DNA of 51,233 nt from positions 1 through 51,233 of the forward strand of contig CAIXAE010000001.1 in assembly GCA_903917345.1 (NCBI GenBank), in the 5' to 3' direction. This document shows positions 27,221-34,432 of the stretch, one piece after another. The stretch comes from an uncultured Methylococcaceae bacterium (GTDB lineage Bacteria > Pseudomonadota > Gammaproteobacteria > Methylococcales > Methylomonadaceae). Position numbers and translations under genes: made by a program. Each line of letters begins with the position of its first letter. Within the stretch, counting starts at the first letter, position 1. A model generated the notes under the pieces. It had not been told where the DNA came from and did not search any database. It saw nothing but the letters and a program-made list of their open reading frames with translations.

Positions 27221-28417
27221 ATGCGATCAGTTAAATACCTTACTCTAGCCCCTGCTATTTATATTCTCATTACCCTCGTATTTAATCTTAATGGTGCTCA
27301 GGCGGCGGCTAAACAAACGATCAATATCGCTTATTTAACACAAGAATTAACACCCCCTGCCGCTCTCTCTAATTTAGACCCTTTTATTAAAGAGAAGGGT
27401 GTCATTGGCGCAGAACTCGGGATTAATGATAATAATACGACCGGTGAGTTTACTGGACAGCAATTTAACTTAAAAAAGTTTATTGTGCCAATTGATGGTA
27501 ATGTTAACGACACCTTTGTTAAAGAAATTAGTAGTCATTTTAAATACTTAGTCGTTAATTTATCTGCAGCTCAACTCAAACCTTTAGCTGACTTACCTGC
27601 AGCAAAAGAGCTCTTATTATTTGATGTAGGAACGAGTGATGATAGCCTGCGTAATGAAGAATGTAATCGGCATGTGTTGCATTTATTACCCAGCCGAGCC
27701 ATGCGTGCAGATGCCTTAGCCCAGTACATGATGAAAAAGCGTTGGACTCAATGGCTTTTAGTGATTGGAACTAATCCCGAAGATAAGCTTTATGCAGACG
27801 CTATTAAACGGGCTGCTAAACGCTTTAACATGAAAATAATCGCTGAAAAAACCTGGGAACACACCTACGATGCCAGACGTACCGCCCAATCAGATGTCGC
27901 TGTATTTAGCCAAACTGAAGACCCTTATGATGTTTTAGTGGTGGCTGATGAACAAGGCCAGTTTGGTGAATATTTAGATTATCGTACATGGATTCCCAGA
28001 CCCGTTATCGGTACCCAAGGCCTTGTTGCCACGCCTTGGCATAAAACCCATGAACAATGGGGGGCCGTGCAAATTCAGCATCGCTTCTTAGAAAAAGCTG
28101 GCCGCTGGATGGAAGAGCAAGACTACAGCGCCTATTTAGCCGTAAGAGCCATCGGTGAAGCCGCTACGCGCACCCAAAGCAACGAACTCCCTAAACTCAA
28201 AGACTATATTTTTAGCGATAGCTTTACCTTAAACGGTTATACCGGCACACCCTTATCATTTAGAGCTTGGGATGGACAATTACGCCAACCCATTTTATTG
28301 GCCGCACCACGCTCCTTAGTGGCCGTTGCGCCTATTGATGGTTTTTTACACCCCAAAACCGAACTCGATACCTTAGGCTATGATCAGCCTGAGTCACATT
28401 GCCAATGGAATAAATAA
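27221..28417 (+). CDS. ABC substrate-binding protein of PQQ-alcohol oxidation system
   Basis: 398 residues from ATG 27221, which gives a clean signal peptide (MRSVKYLTL...ALNGAQAAA region); an ATG at 27134 would add 29 residues before it. The mature part is a type 1 periplasmic-binding fold like branched-chain amino-acid receptors. The block of binding protein, beta-propeller, ATPase and ABC-2 permease is the gene set associated with PQQ-dependent alcohol dehydrogenases (ped genes of Pseudomonas, and methylotrophs). The ligand is unknown; the protein may not bind an amino acid. First gene of a four-gene operon. Confidence 0.8.
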   Translation: MRSVKYLTLAPAIYILITLVFNLNGAQAAAKQTINIAYLTQELTPPAALSNLDPFIKEKGVIGAELGINDNNTTGEFTGQQFNLKKFIVPIDGNVNDTFVKEISSHFKYLVVNLSAAQLKPLADLPAAKELLLFDVGTSDDSLRNEECNRHVLHLLPSRAMRADALAQYMMKKRWTQWLLVIGTNPEDKLYADAIKRAAKRFNMKIIAEKTWEHTYDARRTAQSDVAVFSQTEDPYDVLVVADEQGQFGEYLDYRTWIPRPVIGTQGLVATPWHKTHEQWGAVQIQHRFLEKAGRWMEEQDYSAYLAVRAIGEAATRTQSNELPKLKDYIFSDSFTLNGYTGTPLSFRAWDGQLRQPILLAAPRSLVAVAPIDGFLHPKTELDTLGYDQPESHCQWNK

Positions 28418-28419
28418 AC

Positions 28420-29382
28420 ATGATGTCTACCTCTTTAAAATGGCTGTTACTCTTAAGCCTTATCAGCACTGCTCACGCTGAAAATGTATTTGTCACCCTG
28501 GAAAAAGATAATGCGTTAGCCATTGTTGACCCTATCGAAGGCAAACTGCTTAAAACCGTTCCGGTTGGACAAAGACCCCGAGGGATTGCGCTGAGCCCAG
28601 ATAACAAACACCTGTATATTGCGACCAGTGACGATAATACGATTAAAGTATTTGACGCTAACACCTTCAAAGAATTGGGTAAGCTCCCTTCAGGTAAAGA
28701 CCCTGAAACTTTTGCTTTAAACCCCGCTGGCGACAAAATGTATGTCTCTAATGAAGATGATAGCTTAGTCACCGTTATCGATATTAAATCTAAAAAAGTC
28801 CTTAAGCAGATTAAAGTCGGCGTTGAACCCGAGGGCATTACGGTCAGCCCAGATAATAAATGGCTAATTAGTGTGTCTGAAACCACCAACATGGTGCATT
28901 GGATTGATACCAAAAAGAATACTATTGAAGCCAATACCTTAGTAGACTCTCGCCCTCGTGCCGCAAGTTTTACAGCCGATAGTCAACAGCTCTGGGTCAC
29001 GTCAGAAATGGCCGGCACACTATTAATTATTGATAGCCAATCTAAACAAATCCTCAAAACGGTTAACTTTGACGTGCCTGGTATTACTAACGATAAGATC
29101 CAACCGGTCGGTGTTATCATTGATAAAGATCGCAATAAAGGTTACGTGGCGTTAGGCCCCGCTAATCGCGTTGCCGTGATTAATGCCAAAACCTATGAAG
29201 TTGAAAAAGTATTATTAGTCGGGCAACGTGTTTGGAATCTGGCTTTCTCACCTGATCAAAAACGCCTCTATACCACTAACGGAACGAGTAATGATATTTC
29301 CTTGATTGATCTTGAAAGCCAAACGGTGACTAAATCAGTCGGCGTAGGCACTTATCCTTGGGGTGTAGTAGCAAAACCATGA
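28420..29382 (+). CDS. YVTN beta-propeller protein, PQQ-catabolism associated
   Basis: 320 residues: signal peptide ending TAHA (about residue 20), then about seven repeats of the YVTN type (LYIATSDDNTIKVFD, MYVSNEDDSLVTVID, LYTTNGTSNDISLID and others). A periplasmic propeller, one blade per ~42 residues. Its start is 2 bp after the binding protein, and its stop overlaps the ATPase start (ATGA). Role in the pathway not established. Confidence 0.9.
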   Translation: MMSTSLKWLLLLSLISTAHAENVFVTLEKDNALAIVDPIEGKLLKTVPVGQRPRGIALSPDNKHLYIATSDDNTIKVFDANTFKELGKLPSGKDPETFALNPAGDKMYVSNEDDSLVTVIDIKSKKVLKQIKVGVEPEGITVSPDNKWLISVSETTNMVHWIDTKKNTIEANTLVDSRPRAASFTADSQQLWVTSEMAGTLLIIDSQSKQILKTVNFDVPGITNDKIQPVGVIIDKDRNKGYVALGPANRVAVINAKTYEVEKVLLVGQRVWNLAFSPDQKRLYTTNGTSNDISLIDLESQTVTKSVGVGTYPWGVVAKP

Positions 29383-30119
29383 ATACACAAACAGCTCTAT
29401 CCATCGAAGATTTAAGTTTTTCTTATAGCGGTAAAAAAGCCCTAGACCAGATTAGTTTTACTATTAATGCGGGGGAGTGTACGATTTTATTGGGGCCTAA
29501 TGGCGCAGGTAAATCTACCTTATTTTCATTAATTACCCGCTTATATGATACGCATGCCGGACGCATAGCATTGTGTGGCTTTGATATCCAAAAAGATACG
29601 CGTCATGCCCTAGCCAAACTAGGGGTGGTTTTTCAACAAACTACCTTAGACATGGACTTAAGCGTTGAGCAAAATCTGCGTTATCACACCGCGTTGCATG
29701 GTTTAAGTAAGAAAGTTGCTCAACAACGTATCCAGCAAGAACTTGAACGCTTAAATATGTATGACAGACGCTTTGAGAAAATACGCCAATTAAATGGCGG
29801 CCATCGCCGTCGAGTAGAAATCGCCAGAGCGTTATTGCATAAACCGGCTTTATTATTATTGGATGAGCCGACGGTGGGCTTAGACGTACCGAGTCGCTTA
29901 GCCATTGTTGAATATGTACATCAACTGGCTAAAGAAGAAAATCTAGCTGTGTTATGGGCCAGTCACTTAATTGATGAAATCTATCCTGATGACCATTTGA
30001 TCGTTCTACATAAAGGTCAGATTAAAGCCAAAGGTACCGTCGATGCTGTGTTAGAAAGCACTCAAACGACTGCAATTAAAGATGCCTTTTATAATTTAAC
30101 GCAAGGAGAGCAAGCATGA
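29379..30119 (+). CDS. ABC transporter ATPase of PQQ-linked system
   Basis: 246 residues from ATG 29379, overlapping the propeller stop by 4 bp. Walker A GPNGAGKST, Walker B LLLLDEPTVGLD and the switch His in WASHLIDE are present. The signature is LNGGHRRRVE rather than LSGGQ, a variant seen in this subfamily. It pairs with the ABC-2 permease that overlaps by 4 bp. Predicted exporter linked to PQQ-dependent alcohol catabolism. Confidence 0.9.
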   Translation: MNTQTALSIEDLSFSYSGKKALDQISFTINAGECTILLGPNGAGKSTLFSLITRLYDTHAGRIALCGFDIQKDTRHALAKLGVVFQQTTLDMDLSVEQNLRYHTALHGLSKKVAQQRIQQELERLNMYDRRFEKIRQLNGGHRRRVEIARALLHKPALLLLDEPTVGLDVPSRLAIVEYVHQLAKEENLAVLWASHLIDEIYPDDHLIVLHKGQIKAKGTVDAVLESTQTTAIKDAFYNLTQGEQA

Positions 30120-30922
30120 ATTTAATGCATTATTGGCGCGCCATGTGGGGCATTATTGGCCGAGAATTATGGCGCTTTATTACGCAACGCGAACGCTTTA
30201 TCTCTGCATTGGTTAGACCCTTAGTTTGGTTATTTGTGTTTGCAGCGGGCTTTAGGGCTGCTTTAGGCTTAGCCATAACCCCACCTTATGAAACTTATAT
30301 CTTATATGAGGTTTACATAACCCCCGGTCTGATAGGCATGATCCAGCTGTTTAATGGTATGCAAAGTTCGTTATCGATGGTTTATGACAGAGAAATGGGC
30401 AGTATGCGCATCTTAATGGTTTGCCCCTTACCGCGCTGGTTTTTATTACTCAGTAAACTCTTAGCCGGCACTGGTGTTTCTATCATACAAGTCTACGTAT
30501 TCTTAATCATTGCTTGGTTTTACGATATTCAAGCACCGTTACAAGGCTATATCTGGATACTACCCGCATTAGTGCTCTCTGGCCTCATGCTAGGAGCATT
30601 GGGACTACTCTTATCGACCTTTATTAAACAATTAGAAAACTTTGCGGGTGTGATGAACTTTGTCATCTTCCCGTTGTTTTTTATGTCTACCGCTTTATAC
30701 CCACTCTGGAAGATGAAAGAATCCAGCGTATTACTGAGTAAGTTAGCGGAATATAATCCATTTTCACAAACGGTAGAAATGATCCGTTTTGCGCTCTACG
30801 GTCAATTTGATCAACATGCTTTTTTGTATACCTTAGGTGCTTTTAGTCTATTTATGGCGGCAGCTATCTTAGGCTATAACCCATCTAAAGGTATGATGGT
30901 TAAAAAAGGTGGACCTAACTAA
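30116..30922 (+). CDS. ABC-2 type permease of PQQ-linked system
   Basis: 268 residues with six transmembrane helices and the ABC-2 layout of DrrB/NodJ-like exporters. Conserved segments are RPLVWLFVFAAGF, the DREMGSMRILMVCPLPRWFLLLSK coupling helix and the FPLFFMSTALYPLWKM loop. Last gene of the operon; homologous to the permeases annotated as alcohol ABC transporter/PedC. No dehydrogenase or PQQ biosynthesis gene lies nearby. Confidence 0.9.
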   Translation: MNLMHYWRAMWGIIGRELWRFITQRERFISALVRPLVWLFVFAAGFRAALGLAITPPYETYILYEVYITPGLIGMIQLFNGMQSSLSMVYDREMGSMRILMVCPLPRWFLLLSKLLAGTGVSIIQVYVFLIIAWFYDIQAPLQGYIWILPALVLSGLMLGALGLLLSTFIKQLENFAGVMNFVIFPLFFMSTALYPLWKMKESSVLLSKLAEYNPFSQTVEMIRFALYGQFDQHAFLYTLGAFSLFMAAAILGYNPSKGMMVKKGGPN

Positions 30923-31144
30923 AACAGCCCACTTATCACGATTTGTATATAAATCTACTAAAAACCACAATTATTGACTTGAAAAGTTTCGTGTTTATGG
31001 TAAGTTTAGTGTTCTAGTAGGTTTATAACCCGAATGACCACCTACTTTAGAATAAAAATAAACCAGTCAATGACTGATGGATGCCTAACTAAGCATCTGT
31101 TTATAATTATAAAAATAAATTTTAAACTACTGTGAGGATGAGAA

Positions 31145-31675
31145 ATGAGTACTGAAGAAAACACAACACACGAAGAAGAAGTAGTAGTACAACCAACTGT
31201 TGCAGCAACTGAAAGTGTAGCCACACCAGAACCTGCAGCAACTAATGGTGCACTTGCTTCATTTTTGGACTTAAAAGAATCAAACCCTAAAGTATTTTTT
31301 GGTGCTATCGGTGGTGTAGTTCTTCTACTTATAATCCTTTTGAGTTCTGGTGGTGATGGTAACAAACCTGCACTTTCTGGCCCAGTACTTAAAAATCTTG
31401 CCATTGGCCAACAATATACTTTAAAAAGTGCCAATGCTTATGACTCAGCCGCTACAGTGCGTTTAGTATCAACTCCAGGCGCGATTGCAGCTTATGATGA
31501 TACAGAAGAAGCAGATAGAAACGGGGCTTGCCAACACATAGCGCAAGGCACTAACGTTACTGTTCTAGAATTTGCTGATGCTTACGGAAAACCTAAATCT
31601 TATTCTAAAGTAAGAGTTGAAGATGGTGCTTGTAAAGGCAATGAAGGTTGGGCTTTATCAATCGATATTCAGTAA
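31145..31675 (+). CDS. Single-pass membrane protein of unknown function
   Basis: 176 residues. An acidic, Ala/Val/Pro-rich cytoplasmic N-terminus (1-45), one transmembrane helix (about 49-67, FFGAIGGVVLLLIILL), and a periplasmic domain of about 100 residues with two Cys (in GACQH and GACKG) that could form a disulfide. The end (TVLEFADAYGKPKSYSKVRV...GWALSIDI) resembles a bacterial SH3-like fold. GAGGATGAG lies just before the ATG. It is directly upstream of the tRNA genes. No family recognised. Confidence 0.7.
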   Translation: MSTEENTTHEEEVVVQPTVAATESVATPEPAATNGALASFLDLKESNPKVFFGAIGGVVLLLIILLSSGGDGNKPALSGPVLKNLAIGQQYTLKSANAYDSAATVRLVSTPGAIAAYDDTEEADRNGACQHIAQGTNVTVLEFADAYGKPKSYSKVRVEDGACKGNEGWALSIDIQ

Positions 31676-31682
31676 ATATTGT

Positions 31683-31710
31683 TTGACAGAATTTATTAAA
31701 ACCGTATAAT
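31683..31710 (+). promoter_or_regulatory. Sigma-70 promoter of tRNA-Gly
   Basis: Exact TTGACA (31683-31688) and TATAAT (31705-31710) separated by 16 bases, 17 bases before the tRNA-Gly 5' end. It overlaps the end region of the preceding membrane-protein gene by only a few bases. Confidence 0.85.
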
Positions 31711-31727
31711 ACTCGAATAAATTCTGT

Positions 31728-31802
31728 GCGGGAATAGCTCAGTGGTAGAGCACAACCTTGCCAAGGTTGGGGTCGCGAGTTCGAGCCTCGTTTCCCGCTC
31801 CA
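31728..31802 (+). tRNA. tRNA-Gly (anticodon GCC)
   Basis: Full cloverleaf: acceptor GCGGGAA/TTCCCGC, D-arm GCTC...GAGC, anticodon stem AACCT/AGGTT with loop TTGCCAA (anticodon 31760-31762), T-arm GTTCGAG, discriminator T, and an encoded CCA. Reads GGC and GGT codons. Confidence 0.97.
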
Positions 31803-31812
31803 AATTCTAAAT

Positions 31813-31842
31813 AAAAAAGCCGCGAACCATCGCGGCTTTTTT
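31813..31842 (+). terminator. Strong hairpin between two tRNA genes
   Basis: AAAAAAGCCGCG (31813-31824) and CGCGGCTTTTTT (31831-31842) with a 6-base loop form a textbook intrinsic terminator. It sits in the 53-bp gap between tRNA-Gly and tRNA-Cys, so tRNA-Cys depends on readthrough, processing or a promoter not obvious here. Confidence 0.85.
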
Positions 31843-31855
31843 ATTTGACCTTTAT

Positions 31856-31929
31856 GGCTGCGTAGCAAAACGGTTATGCAGTGGCCTGCAAAGCCATCTA
31901 CGGCGGTTCGACTCCGCCCGCAGCCTCCA
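31856..31929 (+). tRNA. tRNA-Cys (anticodon GCA)
   Basis: Acceptor GGCTGCG/CGCAGCC, D-arm GCA...TGC, anticodon stem GTGGC/GCCAT with a G-T pair and loop CTGCAAA (anticodon 31888-31890), T-arm GGCGG/CCGCC with TTCGACT, and an encoded CCA. The Gly-Cys order is common in gammaproteobacteria (followed by tRNA-Leu in some); no tRNA-Leu follows here. Confidence 0.97.
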
Positions 31930-31995
31930 TTATAAAGCCTCCAAGTAACAATCAAGCGCCCAATTTCTATTCTGTAGAACAAACAACCACGCAAT

Positions 31996-32025
31996 AAAAA
32001 GCCCTGCTCTTTCGGGCAAGGCTTT
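31996..32025. terminator. Terminator after tRNA-Cys / His-Cys lipoprotein
   Basis: AAAAAGCCCTGC (31996-32007) pairs with GCAAGGCTTT (32016-32025) with one C-A mismatch. The U-run is best on the minus strand, where it ends the His/Cys-rich lipoprotein transcript; it may also stop the tRNA transcript. Confidence 0.7.
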
Positions 32026-32051
32026 AATAAAACCAGTTGATCTAATTAAGA

Positions 32052-32345
32052 TTACTGAGCTTTTTTCTCACAGTGCGCTTTACACACTTTATCTTTTTTA
32101 GCTTTTTTATGTTTTTTGCAATGCTTAGTACAGTTATGCGCACCTTTCGCTTTTGAATGATGCTTATCACAATGCTCTTTCACTACTGGCGCTGGTGCAA
32201 CAACAGCTGGCTCAGCAACTACGGGCGCAGCTTCTGTTACAACTGCGGGTTCAGCAACTGCTTCTATTGGTTTTTGAGCTTCACAACCCACTAATGCAAA
32301 TACGGCTAAGAAACCAGTAGCTATCAATAATTGTTTAATTTTCAT
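32052..32345 (-). CDS. His/Cys/Lys-rich lipoprotein, putative metal binder
   Basis: 97 residues. The signal peptide has lipobox L-V-G-C (Cys21). An Ala/Val/Pro/Glu spacer (22-56) with repeated A-E-P-A-V-V units leads to a strongly basic tail with Cys at 59, 72, 76, 88 and 92 and seven His between 58 and 91, mostly as C-x-x-H or H-C pairs. This composition suggests soft or transition metal binding at the envelope. GAGAGAAG lies 7 bases before the ATG. No named family recognised; the function is inference. Confidence 0.7.
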   Translation of the reverse strand: MKIKQLLIATGFLAVFALVGCEAQKPIEAVAEPAVVTEAAPVVAEPAVVAPAPVVKEHCDKHHSKAKGAHNCTKHCKKHKKAKKDKVCKAHCEKKAQ

Positions 32346-32513
32346 ATTATCTTCTCTCTCGTTAAATCCATTGAACTCAAGATTGTAAGCTTGATAGCCT
32401 TATAAAACAAGAAAACCTTTAATATCATTATTAAATTACTCTTGTATTAATATGCTAACAAAGTACAACAACCACAAAGCCAGTCTTAAATAATTATTTC
32501 GCTTATTTACCCA

Positions 32514-33431
<918 letters not shown>

Positions 33432-33498
33432 TTATTACAGAGGGTTTACTAAAATAGTGTCTAGGTTTTAATATCGTCGGCTAAATGTTGATTGGCTT

Positions 33499-33957
33499 TT
33501 AATGACGGCCTGTATGACCAAACCCACCCTCACCTCTATCAGTGATGGTAGTAAAAGTATCAACTATTTTAAAGTCGACTTGTACAACGGGCATAAAAAG
33601 TAGCTGTGCAATTCTTTCTCCGGGTTGCACAACATAATCGTCTAAACCATCATTATGTAAAATAACGCCTATTTCACCATGATAGTCTGAATCCACTATC
33701 CCCAAGCCTTGACCTACTCGAATCTGATTTTTTAAGCAAAGCCCACTTCGACTTGCTACGACAGCAACTAACCCGGGGTCTTGAATATTAACAGCTAACC
33801 CCGTACCGATCAGCACATTCTTGCCACCCGATATAGTCATGGGCTCTTCAATACAGGCGATTAAATCCATACCTGCTGAACCGGGTGTTTTATAAGCAGG
33901 AATCCCATACTTTTCAAGCAAAGCATTTACAATTTTAGTTTCAATTAATCTTTTCAT
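33499..33957 (-). CDS. dut: dUTP pyrophosphatase
   Basis: Trimeric dUTPase of 152 residues. All five family motifs are seen: [28 protein letters not shown] with the catalytic Asp, [10 protein letters not shown] and [12 protein letters not shown] (motif V carries His in the usual FGSTG). It hydrolyses dUTP to dUMP. argB follows on the same strand. In many gammaproteobacteria coaBC-dut-(algC)-argB are linked; coaBC is not present here. Confidence 0.95.
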   Translation of the reverse strand: MKRLIETKIVNALLEKYGIPAYKTPGSAGMDLIACIEEPMTISGGKNVLIGTGLAVNIQDPGLVAVVASRSGLCLKNQIRVGQGLGIVDSDYHGEIGVILHNDGLDDYVVQPGERIAQLLFMPVVQVDFKIVDTFTTITDRGEGGFGHTGRH

Positions 33958-34084
33958 TTGCCCTACTTTTAAATTAAATATTATAACCCAGCCTCAATTC
34001 AGTTTGGCTTTGCAATTTTAGTTAAGCGTATAAGTAAAAACTATAATAAGATAGATCAAACATTACAATGAACGAGTCATCTTT

Positions 34085-34426
34085 ATGCGTTATCTCATTT
34101 TACTCAGCATTATGCTTGCCTTACCTGCTTGGGCGGTTGATGATAAACCACCCCAACTTGAAGCCGTTCCAGAAGCGCCAGAACCTATACTTCCTATTCA
34201 AAGTGGCGAGAAACTAGAACCCGATATTACGATTATTCGTAAAGAGAAAAAAACAGTTCACGAATACAGACGGGGCGGTAAACTTTATATGATAAAAGTG
34301 ATACCTGATATCGGCCCTCCGTATTATTTTTTGGATAAAGACGGAGATGGCAAAATGGATGTCCGTCGAGATGATTTAGACCGTGGAGAAAGCAATATTA
34401 ATGTTTGGAAAATATTCGAATGGTAA
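34085..34426 (+). CDS. DUF2782-family periplasmic protein
   Basis: 113 residues: signal peptide (1-17, AWA end), a Pro/Glu-rich linker, then the DUF2782 core with PDITIIRKEKKTVHEYRRGG, LYMIKVIPDIGPPYYF, an EF-hand-like DKDGDGKMD and the closing VWKIFEW. Family function unknown; in other gammaproteobacteria it is often next to polA or homoserine genes. Convergent with the DUF748 gene, ends 6 bp apart. Confidence 0.85.
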   Translation: MRYLILLSIMLALPAWAVDDKPPQLEAVPEAPEPILPIQSGEKLEPDITIIRKEKKTVHEYRRGGKLYMIKVIPDIGPPYYFLDKDGDGKMDVRRDDLDRGESNINVWKIFEW

Positions 34427-34432
34427 GCGATA

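Noticed and set aside
28473-28934. Minus-strand frame of 153 codons inside the beta-propeller gene
   Set aside because: Mirror of the YVTN repeats; low-complexity Leu/Ser composition typical of an antisense shadow.
31605-31994. Minus-strand frame of 129 codons across the tRNA genes
   Set aside because: It is antisense to two well-formed tRNAs and a terminator; real coding is very unlikely.
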